The notes under the pieces: generated by a model | Told to the model about the DNA's origin: nothing | What the model saw: only the letters and a program-made list of their open reading frames with translations | Database searches by the model: none | Part shown: positions 53,551 to 64,000 of the stretch, one piece after another | How positions within the stretch are numbered: the first letter of the stretch is position 1 | How the letters are laid out: each line of letters begins with the position of its first letter | Source of the DNA: Clostridia bacterium | Lineage (GTDB): Bacteria; Bacillota; Clostridia; Oscillospirales; SIG627 | DNA length: 64,000 nt | Reading direction: 5' to 3' | NCBI GenBank assembly: GCA_017507325.1 | Contig: JAFWBD010000059.1 | Span: forward strand, 27,472 to 91,471 | Made by a program: the position numbers and the translations under genes

Positions 53551-53822
53551 AAAATTAAAAAAATAAAAACCCGCCTCAAATTTTGAGACGGGTAAAAAAA
53601 TTACTCGCGGTACCACTCAAATTGCAGTAAAACTGCCACTCTTGGAATCCAACAATTCCTATGCCTTGACGCAGCAATCACGGGAGATGTCTACTGGCAA
53701 AACGCGTTCGGACCTCCGGCTCAGAAGGGATGGGCAACACTTGAAAACTCACTATCGGCTTACACCGCCCGCCGACTCTCTGCAAGAAAGCTTTCAACGC
53801 CGTCTTCATCACAGCCTTTATG
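53551..53822 (-). ncRNA. T-box leader RNA, specifier read as AUC (Ile)
   Basis: Minus-strand leader. Stem I has AGAGAG, a GGTG distal loop between CGGC and GCCG, and lower helix GAAG/CTTC. The bulge before CTTC reads GCC-CATCC, giving ATC (isoleucine), six bases before GAG; the base after the codon is C rather than the usual purine, so this is the least certain of the three. T-box GAGTGGTACCGCG (53620-53606 region) and terminator CCCGTCTCAAA/TTTGAGGCGGG (53593-53569) with a T-rich tail. The rest of the gene-free stretch (53857-53927) shows only A/T-rich sequence. Confidence 0.83.
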
Positions 53823-53827
53823 CTGAT

Positions 53828-53856
53828 AATATATCACCGCAAAAACGATTTGTCAA
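53828..53856 (-). promoter_or_regulatory. Sigma-A promoter of the Ile T-box unit
   Basis: Minus strand TTGACA (53856-53851), 17-base spacer, TATATT (53833-53828) with extended TGa. Confidence 0.88.
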
Positions 53857-53927
53857 GGGCTTTTTTTGAAAAAAGAAAGATTTTTTTCACGGAAATTTTG
53901 CCGGTTTCTGTCTCACCTGCGACATTC

Positions 53928-55376
53928 TCAGGCTCTGTTTCTCTTAACAAGCATATGGAAGATCTTGCGGACGTTCTCTGTCAAAAAAGAATCTCTCATC
54001 AAAAGTAAGCACAAAAAGTAAGCCAAAGCTCCCACGACGATCGCGAGCAACGTAAAAACGCCGTCGGGAACGGGTAAACGGGCCAAAAGGCGGATAAATC
54101 CCGCCATCAAAAGTCCCGAGACAAAATAGCGGATCCCGCTTTTGAAAAAAGAGGACGGGGACCATTCCCTACGCATCAGATACAGCTGGAAGGCCGCCAC
54201 AAACAGTTCGGCCGCAACGGAGGCTACGGCGGCACCGAGGGCGCGATACTGCGGGATCAGAATCAGATTCAAAAGGAAATTCAAGCCTGCGCCCGATACC
54301 ACGGTGACCGTCAGAAGGTTTTGCTTTTTGGTGGGAATGAAAAACTGAGCGGAGCAGATGTTGCTGATCCCGATAACGGGGATCAAAAAGGCCAGCACCC
54401 GAAGAAGCGGGATCACCGCATCATACCCTTCCCCGTAAAACCACGGAACAAATTCCGTACTGATGGAAAACAGCCCCAGGGCAAGAGGAATCCCCAGGAG
54501 CCAAACGAAGCGAAAGCTTCTGGCCAAATAACGGCGAATCCCGAAGCAGTCTCCTTTTTCGAAGAGATAGCCGATCCGCGGGGTCATGACCGTGCCCAGG
54601 GAGGTGATCAGCGTCAAAACCATTCTGGACAGTTTGGTGGCCTGCTCGTAATAGCCGTTTTCCTCGGGGGAGGAGGTCATCAGGCCGATCATGGTTTTAT
54701 CCAGCACGGTATAGATCTGGACCGCGAGAGTGGGAATAAAAAGCGAGATCAAGGTCGGCAGATGACGGAAGGGGCGAAGCTCCTTGAAATTCGGACGGGA
54801 AAGGTGGCGTAAGATTCGGCCCCACATGGCCAAGGTAGCCGCAAAATACACCACGGAATTCCCTGCCACGTAAAGAATGAGATCCCCTGCGTCCTTCACA
54901 AAAACGAAAACGAAAACCACGCTGACCGATTTGTACAGAATGTTTCGCAAGGCCACGGCACCGAAATTTTCAAGTCCCTGATAAAACCAGGAAACGTCGA
55001 AGATCACCGAAAGGAGATTGGCCGTCAAAATCAGATAGATTCCCCAATTGTCCTGCAAAAGAGCAAAGGGCAGATAGAATGCCAAGATCAAAAGTCCCGT
55101 TACGGCGTTGAGAATTTTGATTTCCCAAAAGATCTTGCTTCGGCGAGCCATATCCTCCTGGGCATAGGCCACCTCTCGTTGACCGTAGGTGGAGGTTCCG
55201 AGGCTGACAAAGATGGTAAAATATGACACCACGGATTCCGCATAGCTGACGGTACCGATTCCCGCAGCTCCCAAGACACGGGAGAGATAGGGGGCGGTGA
55301 TCAGCGGCGTCAGCAGGGTGAACACCTGATAGAGCGTATTGTAAAAATAATTGAGGCGTATGCTTTTTTTTGCCAT
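53928..55376 (-). CDS. Polysaccharide flippase (Wzx/MVF-type)
   Basis: A 482-residue membrane protein with about 12-14 hydrophobic segments, of the oligosaccharide flippase family that moves lipid-linked sugar repeat units across the membrane. Typical parts are NTLYQVFTLLTPLITAPYLSRVLG at the N-terminus (quoted in part: TPLITAPYLSRVLG), YGQREVAYAQ and the middle block LVPWFYGEGYD-like FVPWFYGEGYDAVIPLLR. The start MAKKSIRLNYFYN at 55376 has GAGAGG upstream. Last gene of a four-gene surface-glycan operon after three GT2 genes (21-base gap). No clear terminator follows. Confidence 0.92.
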   Translation of the reverse strand: MAKKSIRLNYFYNTLYQVFTLLTPLITAPYLSRVLGAAGIGTVSYAESVVSYFTIFVSLGTSTYGQREVAYAQEDMARRSKIFWEIKILNAVTGLLILAFYLPFALLQDNWGIYLILTANLLSVIFDVSWFYQGLENFGAVALRNILYKSVSVVFVFVFVKDAGDLILYVAGNSVVYFAATLAMWGRILRHLSRPNFKELRPFRHLPTLISLFIPTLAVQIYTVLDKTMIGLMTSSPEENGYYEQATKLSRMVLTLITSLGTVMTPRIGYLFEKGDCFGIRRYLARSFRFVWLLGIPLALGLFSISTEFVPWFYGEGYDAVIPLLRVLAFLIPVIGISNICSAQFFIPTKKQNLLTVTVVSGAGLNFLLNLILIPQYRALGAAVASVAAELFVAAFQLYLMRREWSPSSFFKSGIRYFVSGLLMAGFIRLLARLPVPDGVFTLLAIVVGALAYFLCLLLMRDSFLTENVRKIFHMLVKRNRA

Positions 55377-55397
55377 AGTTCCTCTCTCATTCAAAAT

Positions 55398-56360
55398 TCA
55401 ACGGTTCTTGCCGAAAAGAAGCACCGCACCATGACGCAAAAAGGAATGCAGACCCGCATAAAAGCTGCCATATCCACCGAGTCTGTACAGCCGAAGGGCG
55501 CGAAAAACGGAACGAAGTCCTTTTTGTTCATCCAATTCGGTCACAGTTTTCCAAAAAGAAACGCAGGCCGCCGCTTTTTCTTCATAGCCGCTTTTCTCGG
55601 CTGCCGCAAGAATTTCCTTGGCACGCAGAAAACGCTTTGCGTGAAATTCCTTCAAGCCCGCGGCATCCCCCAGCCAATTTTTCAGACGGCCGAAAAAACT
55701 GCGTTTTCCTGCCCCCACCACGTTATTTCGGTGCTGACGGTAAAAAAAGGTCGGGCGGGAAAGAAAACACGCCTCATCGGCCGCAGCGGCCAGAACGGAA
55801 AGCCATTCATCGTGCAAAAACGGTGCGGGAACCCGATCCCAGCGCTGAGCGAGTGAGCGGGAAAAGGCCATAGCGGCGCCCGTCACAATGGGACGTCGGA
55901 GAATTTCCTCGAAAATTCCTTTTTTTTCGATGGATTCGGGATCAATGCGGTACACCTCCCAAAGTCGGCTTTTCAGATCATTTCCCTCTCCGTCGATCAA
56001 AATACCGTCGGAAAACAAAAGGGCTGCCCCCGTTTTTTCAAAAGCATTCAAAAAGGCTTCCACCTTATCGGGAAACCAAAGATCGTCCTGATCGCAGGTA
56101 AAAATATAATCACCGCAGCAGTAGGAAACCGCACTGCGGAAATTTTCGGCAACCCCCAAGGAAACGGGGTTTTCCAGAATCCGAAAGGGAATTTCCCCTG
56201 CCGAAAGCAGCTTCCGTGCGCGAAGAACGGTATCGTCCCCGGAGCCGTCATCGGAGAGAACGATTTCGTCGGGCAGGCGGGTTTGATTCAATATGCTTTC
56301 CAGCTGTTTTTCAATATATGGCGCCCCGTTATAGGTACAAAGGGCAACGGAAACTTTCAT
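55398..56360 (-). CDS. Glycosyltransferase family 2
   Basis: A 320-residue GT-A enzyme. The N-terminal donor fold has VALCTYNGAPYIEKQLESIL, LSDDGSGDDT and the metal motif TCDQDDLWFPDKV (DxD-like QDD). The middle part, LHDEWLSVLAAAA, carries the likely catalytic base region. A short C-terminal hydrophobic stretch may touch the membrane. It resembles rhamnosyl- or glucosyltransferases of capsule and wall-polysaccharide clusters; the sugar cannot be named. Third gene of the operon. Confidence 0.9.
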   Translation of the reverse strand: MKVSVALCTYNGAPYIEKQLESILNQTRLPDEIVLSDDGSGDDTVLRARKLLSAGEIPFRILENPVSLGVAENFRSAVSYCCGDYIFTCDQDDLWFPDKVEAFLNAFEKTGAALLFSDGILIDGEGNDLKSRLWEVYRIDPESIEKKGIFEEILRRPIVTGAAMAFSRSLAQRWDRVPAPFLHDEWLSVLAAAADEACFLSRPTFFYRQHRNNVVGAGKRSFFGRLKNWLGDAAGLKEFHAKRFLRAKEILAAAEKSGYEEKAAACVSFWKTVTELDEQKGLRSVFRALRLYRLGGYGSFYAGLHSFLRHGAVLLFGKNR

Positions 56361-56379
56361 ACGCTTTCCTCAGACATTC

Positions 56380-57255
56380 TCATTCACATTTCTTTTTTCT
56401 TTGAAATTCACCGCCGCGGGAACGGAAGAAATCCAAAAAGCCCCGCATAATATAACAGAGGCGATCCTTGCGATGATCCAAAAAGATCAAATGAAGAATC
56501 GGTCGCACCGTGAGCATCAAAAGAAAACGGATGCGAAATTTTGCGGGCACGTAAGAACGGAACAAAAGATACAGACAATCACGGGTCTGATAATATTCCC
56601 GAAAAGCCGAGCCTCGGCGGATGCGAAGGGGGCCGAATTTCACCTCGCCGTTTCCGATTTTGTGGCGAAGCGTGACGCGGCGGGTCATACAGCAGATCTT
56701 TCCCTTTTGCATCAAACGCCAGGAAAGATCCCAATCGGCCAGATCCAAAAACACCCTCTCGTTCCAAAAGCCGATCTTTTCCAGATCTCCATAGGAGCAA
56801 AGCATCGAGGACGTGATCAGAGAGGAGGTTCGGTAAGCGGTTTTGCTCAGATCCTGACGCTGTCTCGGCTCCTCCACCTCCCCGCGGCTTTCGTTGAAGA
56901 AGACAGGTCCCAAGGCTCCGACGGGATACCCCGCACGGTGCAGAAAGAGGTATTCCTCTGCCATAACAGCAAGATGATCGGGCTCCACCGTGGAATCCTG
57001 ATCAAAGAAAAACACCAAATGATCGGGCTTCCATTCCCCGCTTCGGCAAAGAACACGGTTAAAGGCGCGGGAAAGACCCAGATTTTCCCCGAAAAACAGG
57101 TATTCCGTATTTTCCCCGACCCCCTCGGAAAAAGCCGGGGACGGGGTGGGAGAATTGTCGCACAGAAAGACACGGTCGGCCTGAGCGGCAATTTTCTTGA
57201 CGTTCTCCATCACCCTTTCATCGGGATAATAGAGTGTGACAATGGCATTGATCAT
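56380..57255 (-). CDS. Glycosyltransferase family 2 (rhamnosyltransferase-like)
   Basis: A 291-residue GT-A enzyme similar to dTDP-rhamnosyltransferases (RfbF/WbbL type). AIVTLYYPDERVMENV and FLCDNSPT at the N-terminus, ENLGLSRAFNRVL, the metal motif FFDQDSTVEP (DQD), and FLDLADWDLSWRLMQKG with the catalytic acidic residues. The C-terminal basic part (YYQTRDCLYLLFRSYVP) looks like a membrane-facing helix. 19 bases before the next GT2 gene. Specificity is inference only. Confidence 0.9.
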   Translation of the reverse strand: MINAIVTLYYPDERVMENVKKIAAQADRVFLCDNSPTPSPAFSEGVGENTEYLFFGENLGLSRAFNRVLCRSGEWKPDHLVFFFDQDSTVEPDHLAVMAEEYLFLHRAGYPVGALGPVFFNESRGEVEEPRQRQDLSKTAYRTSSLITSSMLCSYGDLEKIGFWNERVFLDLADWDLSWRLMQKGKICCMTRRVTLRHKIGNGEVKFGPLRIRRGSAFREYYQTRDCLYLLFRSYVPAKFRIRFLLMLTVRPILHLIFLDHRKDRLCYIMRGFLDFFRSRGGEFQRKKKCE

Positions 57256-57286
57256 AAATACTCACCTATTCCGCCAAAAGCGGAGA

Positions 57287-58105
57287 TCATTTTTTTCTCA
57301 GCAAAATTCGGTAAATGCTCTTGCGCACGCCGGGAGGGACCAAACAAACCAAAAAAAGTCCCGCCGTGCTGTACAGAAAGCGGATCGGCCCGGTAAAGCC
57401 CGAGCGATACAATTCTCTGCGAAAAAAGAAGGCCTTTTTGAAATAATTCATACCGCCGCGACGCTCGTACATTCCGTCCGAGACCCTCATAAAGCAGAGA
57501 TTCTTCTCAAGATTCTTCACCTTAGCACCGCTTGAAATCACCCGCACCCAAAGGTCGTAGTCCTCGTGGAGAGGCATATGGCGGTAGCCGCCCACCGCCA
57601 AAATCACTTCCTTCCGAAACATCACCGTGGGATGATTGAAGGGGTTGCGGCTTTGGGCGTACCTAAGGATTTCCTCTTGAGTAAGAGGCATTTTTTTGAC
57701 GGATCTTACGCAGGAAATATCGTTCTCAAATTCATATACGGCCCCGCCCGCCAAGGCAAGCCCTTCTTCCCGAAAGGCCGCAAGCTGATGCTCCATTCGG
57801 TCCAATGGGGCAATATCGTCCGAATCCATACGGGCCACCAGAGAATGGCGGCAAAAGCCGAGGCCGAAATTCAAGGCGATGCCCAGCCCCCGATTCTCCT
57901 TCAGGCGCTTCACCTGAAGCACGGCGGGATAGCGCTCGGAAAAGAAGGCGATCACCCGATCCAATTCTTCGGTCAGGAGGCCGTCGCACACCAAAACCAC
58001 GTCATCGGGAAAAACGGATTGCGCAAACACACTCTCCAGGCTTTCCTTTAAAAAAACGGGCTTTTCCCGTCCGTACACACTCATCAAAACGCTGTAGGGC
58101 TCCAT
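57287..58105 (-). CDS. Glycosyltransferase family 2
   Basis: A 272-residue GT-A enzyme and first gene of the surface-glycan operon. VLMSVYGREKPVFLKESLESV and the metal motif ARMDSDDIAPLDRME (DSDD) are of the type found in O-antigen and capsule amylovoran/galactosyl-transferases, and RNPFNHPTVMFRKEVI plus LHEDYDLWVRVI (ED catalytic region) complete the pattern. The start MEPYSVLMSVYG at 58105 has GGAAGGAAAG upstream. Sugar unknown. Confidence 0.9.
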   Translation of the reverse strand: MEPYSVLMSVYGREKPVFLKESLESVFAQSVFPDDVVLVCDGLLTEELDRVIAFFSERYPAVLQVKRLKENRGLGIALNFGLGFCRHSLVARMDSDDIAPLDRMEHQLAAFREEGLALAGGAVYEFENDISCVRSVKKMPLTQEEILRYAQSRNPFNHPTVMFRKEVILAVGGYRHMPLHEDYDLWVRVISSGAKVKNLEKNLCFMRVSDGMYERRGGMNYFKKAFFFRRELYRSGFTGPIRFLYSTAGLFLVCLVPPGVRKSIYRILLRKK

Positions 58106-58140
58106 TTTCCCGCTTTCCTTCCAAAATATGATACCCTTAG

Positions 58141-58169
58141 ATTTTATCATCAAACGCTCGGTTTGTCAA
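58141..58169 (-). promoter_or_regulatory. Sigma-A promoter of the surface-glycan operon
   Basis: Minus strand TTGACA (58169-58164), 17-base spacer, TAAAAT (58146-58141) with extended TGa. Divergent from the atp promoter. Confidence 0.86.
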
Positions 58170-58194
58170 TGAAGAGACAAAAGACAAAAAACAG

Positions 58195-58223
58195 TTGATT
58201 TTTGTCAATAAGTGTGGTATAGT
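58195..58223 (+). promoter_or_regulatory. Sigma-A promoter of the atp operon
   Basis: TTGATT (58195-58200), 17-base spacer, TATAGT (58218-58223) with extended TGg, 43 bases before the first gene. Confidence 0.75.
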
Positions 58224-58265
58224 AGATATACTTTTTTCGGATTACAAGGATGTAAAGGAGAGGCT

Positions 58266-58652
58266 ATGGAAAAAATCGATGCCGTCGTAAAAAAGGAAAC
58301 TTATCGGATCGGTATTTTTTCCGTAGTTTTCAGTCTTGTGATGCAGGGGATCTTTCTCCTTTTGGGAAAGTGGTCCTTTTCCGTTTTGTGGGGAAATCTC
58401 TTGGGGCTGTTTGCCGCGGTCGGAAATTTTTTTCTGATGGCCTACACCGTTCAGCTTGCCGTGGAAAAGACGCCCGATGAAGCCAAAAAGACCGTGCGCC
58501 TTTCTCAGCAATTGCGTATGATCGGACTTTTCTTCATCGCACTGATCGCGCATCTTCTCCCCTGCTTTCACTTGATTTCCGTCATCATTCCCTTTTTGTT
58601 CCCGCGGCTTGCCATTGTCTTTTGGTCGCTGACAAATAAGGGGAAGGAATAA
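58266..58652 (+). CDS. ATP synthase subunit I-like membrane protein
   Basis: A 128-residue protein with four hydrophobic segments (about 12-30, 36-58, 82-100, 102-122), placed as first gene of the atp operon like AtpI, a helper in c-ring assembly or magnesium supply. Sequence similarity to AtpI is weak, so the call rests on size, topology and place. The start MEKIDAVVKKE at 58266 has AAAGGAG seven bases upstream. 33 bases before atpB. Confidence 0.72.
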   Translation: MEKIDAVVKKETYRIGIFSVVFSLVMQGIFLLLGKWSFSVLWGNLLGLFAAVGNFFLMAYTVQLAVEKTPDEAKKTVRLSQQLRMIGLFFIALIAHLLPCFHLISVIIPFLFPRLAIVFWSLTNKGKE

Positions 58653-58685
58653 TTCGTTCGTTTCCTTGAAGGAAGGTGATCTTTT

Positions 58686-59591
58686 TTGAAAAAAAGCCGT
58701 TTGATTTTTCGGCTGGTCGATCTTTTTTACATCGTTATGATGATCCTTCCTCCGCTTGCGGGGATTGTTTTGAAAATACTGACCACTCCCCCCTCGGAGG
58801 GCATCAACGTGAGCGGTGCCGGCATCTATTTTACAATTCCCATGCCCATTCAGGACTTTCCCGTCACCGAGGCTCAGGTCGTATCCGTGATCGTCATCAT
58901 CAGCATTTTCTTTCTTTGTCTGTATCTGACTCACGGACTGAAGGAAAACGTTGAATTGAAGCGCCAGCATCTGGCCGAAATCATTGTAGAAAAGGTGGAC
59001 GGTCTCGTATCGGAAAACATGGGAGAATATTTCAAGGGCTACTCTCCCTTTATCATTGCCATTCTGGCCCTTTCCGCTTTTTCCAGTCTTTCCTCGCTCC
59101 TCGGACTGTATCCCCCCACCTCAGACATCAACATCGTTGCGGGATGGTCCATTCTGGTCTTCTTTCTGATTACTTATTATAAGCTGAAATGCGGTCCTCT
59201 TTATTATGTAAAGGGCTTTTTGGAGCCCACCCCCATTTTGGCTCCCATCAATCTGATCGGAGAATTTTCAACGCCCATTTCCATGGCATTCCGTCATTAC
59301 GGAAACATTCTTTCGGGAAACGTTATCTCCGTTCTTCTGACCTTTTCCCTGAGTGCTCTTTCGGCAAAGATTCTCAGCTTTTTGCCGTCCTTTCTCAGCA
59401 GTTTTCCGATCTTGAGGGTTGGCATTCAAGCGGTTCTCTCCGTTTATTTCGACGTGTTCAGCGGATGTCTTCAAGCGTTTATTTTTGCGATTTTGACCAT
59501 GCTGAACATTTCCGGTGCCTTCCCCATGGAGGACTATTTTGCCAGGCAGAGCATCAAGAATCAAAAAAAGAAAAAACACGTTAACCAATGA
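58686..59591 (+). CDS. atpB: F-type ATP synthase subunit a
   Basis: Membrane subunit that forms the two ion half-channels next to the c-ring. The 301 residues hold about six membrane segments. The essential arginine is in PISMAFRHYGNILSGNVI, and the last helices GCLQAFIFAILTMLNIS match the family. Start TTG at 58686 with GGAAGGTGA upstream. At 301 residues it is on the long side because of an N-terminal extracellular loop (TTPPSEGINVSGAG). Confidence 0.94.
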   Translation: MKKSRLIFRLVDLFYIVMMILPPLAGIVLKILTTPPSEGINVSGAGIYFTIPMPIQDFPVTEAQVVSVIVIISIFFLCLYLTHGLKENVELKRQHLAEIIVEKVDGLVSENMGEYFKGYSPFIIAILALSAFSSLSSLLGLYPPTSDINIVAGWSILVFFLITYYKLKCGPLYYVKGFLEPTPILAPINLIGEFSTPISMAFRHYGNILSGNVISVLLTFSLSALSAKILSFLPSFLSSFPILRVGIQAVLSVYFDVFSGCLQAFIFAILTMLNISGAFPMEDYFARQSIKNQKKKKHVNQ

Positions 59592-59601
59592 TATTAATTA
59601 A

Positions 59602-59907
<306 letters not shown>

Positions 59908-59928
59908 GAAAAATTCGGTACAAGAAGA

Positions 59929-60447
59929 ATGCAAAGCTTAGAGGTTATTTCCGTTAATCTTTGGCACATCGTTGCTTCCCTCTTGAATCTTCTGCTTTTG
60001 TATCTGATGATCAAAAAGTTTTTCTATCGCCCCGTTAAAAATATGCTGGAGCAAAGACAGAACAGCTTGAACAGTCGGTATCAAAAGGCAGAGGAGGCAC
60101 TAAAGCAGGCGCAGGGCGACCAAAGGCTGTATCGGGAAAAGCTCTCTCTCGCCGAGAAAGAGGCCGATGCTATCATTCAAAATGCGGTTCGGAACGCCTC
60201 TTACCGCGAGAAAGAGATTTTGGAAAACGCCAAGTGCGAGGCTGACGGCATTGTGCGTCAGGCAGAAGAAAACGCCGCACTGGAGCTGAAAAAGGCAGAA
60301 AAGCAGATCCGCGACGAGATCGTTTCCGTTTCCGCCGCTCTTTCCGAGAAAATCCTGGAGAGAGAAGTTTCGCCGTCAGATCAAACGAATTTGATTGATT
60401 CTCTGATCCGAGAAATGGAGGAGCCCCATGAAGCCCATCGGTCATGA
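59929..60447 (+). CDS. atpF: F-type ATP synthase subunit b
   Basis: Peripheral stalk. The 172 residues have one N-terminal membrane helix (about 8-28) followed by a long charged coiled coil (about 35-140) rich in A/E/K/Q, ending in a short delta-binding part. RPVKNMLEQRQN after the helix is typical. Only a weak ribosome site (AAGAAG) precedes the ATG. It overlaps atpH by 20 bases. Confidence 0.93.
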   Translation: MQSLEVISVNLWHIVASLLNLLLLYLMIKKFFYRPVKNMLEQRQNSLNSRYQKAEEALKQAQGDQRLYREKLSLAEKEADAIIQNAVRNASYREKEILENAKCEADGIVRQAEENAALELKKAEKQIRDEIVSVSAALSEKILEREVSPSDQTNLIDSLIREMEEPHEAHRS

Positions 60448-60958
60448 TTATGCCGAGGCCTTGTTTCTCATCGCCCGGGAACGGGACTGCGTTTCCGAAT
60501 TTCTTGCGGAAACAGAACTGATCGACGGGATCCTTCGGGATTTTCCCGATTATATCGGGCTTCTTTCCTCCCCCGCCCTTTCCATGGAGGAGCGGCTCTC
60601 CAACCTTGAGGAAGCCTTCGGAAAATCTCTTTCCGAGCCCGTTCTTTCCCTGTGCAAATTGCTGTGCGAAAAGGGGCACGTTTCGTGCTTTCCCGAATTG
60701 TATCGGCATTTTTCCGAGTTGGCAAGGCTTTTACAGAATCGGATCACCGCTACGGTCTTTTATGCGGCCATGCCCGACGAGGCGCAAAAAGAGCGGATCG
60801 CTTCGGCTCTTTCGCGCAAAACGGGAAAAAACGTGGAAACGGTGTATCAAGAGGACCGCTCATTGATCGGCGGTATCAAAATTCAGATCGGCGACACCGT
60901 CTATGACGGCAGTATTGCCGCTCGCTTAAATGCTATCAAGGGGGTGATCGGGTCGTGA
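60428..60958 (+). CDS. atpH: F-type ATP synthase subunit delta
   Basis: Stalk subunit linking b to the alpha3beta3 head. The 176 residues start with [14 protein letters not shown] and end in the conserved [21 protein letters not shown] (in part: [14 protein letters not shown]). Length is normal. The start lies inside atpF with GGAG upstream. It overlaps the GTG start of atpA by four bases. Confidence 0.94.
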   Translation: MKPIGHDYAEALFLIARERDCVSEFLAETELIDGILRDFPDYIGLLSSPALSMEERLSNLEEAFGKSLSEPVLSLCKLLCEKGHVSCFPELYRHFSELARLLQNRITATVFYAAMPDEAQKERIASALSRKTGKNVETVYQEDRSLIGGIKIQIGDTVYDGSIAARLNAIKGVIGS

Positions 60959-62444
60959 ACAAACCCGGCGAAATCAGCAGCGTCATCAAGGCGCAAATTG
61001 AGAATTACCTTGTCAAGACCCAAATGACCGAAACCGGAAAGGTTATTTTGGTGGGTGACGGAATCGCCCGTGTATACGGTCTTCGCAGCTGTATGTCCAA
61101 CGAATTATTGGAATTCGAAGGCGGCAGCTTCGGGGTGGCTCAGAATTTGGAGGAGGATTCGGTTTCCGTTGCCGTTTTATCCAACAAAAACAACATTCAC
61201 GAGGGAAGCCTTGTGAAAAGAACGGGCAAGGTACTTTCGGTTCCCGTAGGAGAAAAGTTTTTGGGTCGCGTGGTCAACGCCTTGGGCGAAGCCATTGACG
61301 GGAAAGGCCCCATTGAATCCTCCGCCTACCGCCCCGTGGAAAGCGAGGCTCCCGGTATCATCGAGAGAAAGAGCGTTTGCGTTCCCCTTCAAACCGGTAT
61401 CAAGGCCATTGACAGTATGATCCCCATCGGAAGGGGCCAGAGAGAATTGATCATCGGTGACAGACAAACGGGTAAGACCGAAATTGCCTTGGATACCATT
61501 ATCAATCAGAAAAACAGCGGCGTCATTTGTATTTACGTTGCCATCGGCCAGAAAAATTCCTCCGTGGCTCAGCTGGCAGAGGAACTTCGCCGAAACGGAG
61601 CGATGGAATACACCGTTATCGTTTCCGCATCCGCCTCGGAAAGCGCCCCTCTTCAATACATTGCACCCTACTGCGGATGCGCTATGGCGGAGTATTTTCG
61701 TGAGCAAGGAAAGGACGTTTTGATCGTTTACGATGATCTGAGCAAGCACGCTGTGGCTTACCGCGCTCTTTCTCTTCTGATCCGCCGTCCTCCGGGAAGA
61801 GAAGCCTATCCCGGTGACGTTTTTTATCTGCACTCCAGACTCTTAGAGCGTGCCGCTTGCGTGGACGATGCCTACGGCGGCGGCTCCATCACCGCACTCC
61901 CCATTGTGGAGACCCAAGCAGGCGACGTTTCCGCATACATCCCCACCAACGTAATTTCCATTACCGATGGCCAGATCTTTCTGGAAACCGAGCTTTATCA
62001 CTCGGGAATCATGCCCGCCATCAACCCCGGAATTTCCGTCAGCCGTGTCGGAGGATCGGCGCAGCTGAAAGGAATGAAAAAGGTTTCGGGTGAATTGAAG
62101 CTTTTATACTCTCAATACCGAGAGCTGCAGGCCTTTGCCCAGTTCGGAAGCGATCTGGACGCCGATACCAAATCCCGCCTTGCCTTGGGTGAGCGTATCG
62201 TCGAGGTCCTCAAGCAAGGGCGCAACGCCCCCGTTCGAGTGGGATGCCAGGTGGCGATCATCTTTGCCGTTATCAACGGATATTTGGATTCGATCGCAGT
62301 CAAGGACGTTAAGTCCTTCGAAAAGAATTTATTTTTCAAATTGGAGAATGAATACGGCCAATGGCTCAGCCGCATTGAAAACGGCTTTTACGAGGAAGAG
62401 GACGTGGCATTGCTGCGCCGTATCTTGTCCGAGGTGAAGCTGTA

Positions 62445-62445
<1 letters not shown>
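60955..62445 (+). CDS. atpA: F-type ATP synthase subunit alpha
   Basis: Non-catalytic nucleotide-binding subunit of F1. The 496 residues show the P-loop [15 protein letters not shown] (about 169-183), [15 protein letters not shown], the signature [17 protein letters not shown] and the regulatory N-terminal beta domain. Start GTG at 60955 with GGGGGTGAT upstream, overlapping the atpH stop. It overlaps the atpG start by one base (TAATG). Confidence 0.96.

Positions 62446-64000
<1,555 letters not shown>

Overview
The window looks like chromosomal DNA of an anaerobic Gram-positive bacterium of the class Clostridia (Bacillota). The evidence is consensus sigma-A promoters, mostly TTGACA/TTGAAA with a 17-base spacer and an extended TGn -10; AGGAGG-type ribosome sites; three T-box leader RNAs; a darA-holB-murA-ricT neighbourhood; a class B sortase; HisZ-dependent HisG; and anaerobic chemistry (2[4Fe-4S] ferredoxin, flavodiiron protein with rubredoxin, 2-oxoacid:ferredoxin oxidoreductase). 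The order and family cannot be fixed from the sequence alone. I see no mobile element, CRISPR array, rRNA or tRNA gene.

Layout. 1-7.2 kb (+): end of a MacB/FtsX-type ABC transporter, then darA, holB, murA, ricT and a ferredoxin. 7.2-18 kb: small metabolic units (GHL10 lipoprotein-like hydrolase, cysK, YhcH, GT4 glycosyltransferase, GH20 hexosaminidase, a ZIP transporter/flavodiiron/rubredoxin operon with a Fur-like box, and an alpha/beta-hydrolase/amidohydrolase/HAD operon). 18.3-20.6 kb (+): an unrecognised 791-residue protein made of two repeats. 20.7-22 kb: EamA transporter and GNAT enzyme. 22.2-32 kb (-): argH-C-J-B-D-F followed by metY-metA and a sortase. 32-39.8 kb (-): a his operon headed by a YerC/HisR-type regulator. 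39.9-53.9 kb (-): a branched-chain amino acid/acyl-CoA region with three T-boxes. 53.9-58.1 kb (-): a surface-polysaccharide flippase and three GT2 enzymes. 58.2-64 kb (+): the F-type ATP synthase operon, running off the window inside atpD.

The most interesting part is 39.9-53.9 kb. Three T-box units each control an AMP-forming acyl-CoA ligase. By alignment of the specifier loops I read Leu (CUC), Val (GUA) and Ile (AUC) codons. The Val unit also carries a four-subunit 2-oxoacid:ferredoxin oxidoreductase and a branched-chain aminotransferase. Since T-boxes switch genes on when the cognate amino acid is scarce, the simplest reading is biosynthesis of Val, Ile and Leu by activation and reductive carboxylation of isobutyrate, 2-methylbutyrate and isovalerate. 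Two of the ligases carry an N-terminal HTH-cupin regulator module, the third an N-terminal TIM barrel, and the Leu unit starts with a LeuA-like protein that lacks the catalytic and metal-binding residues.

Three genes (ricT, hisC, hisD) show single-base frame breaks at short base runs in otherwise intact, translationally coupled genes. Assembly indels are the first explanation to test, ahead of gene decay or programmed slippage.
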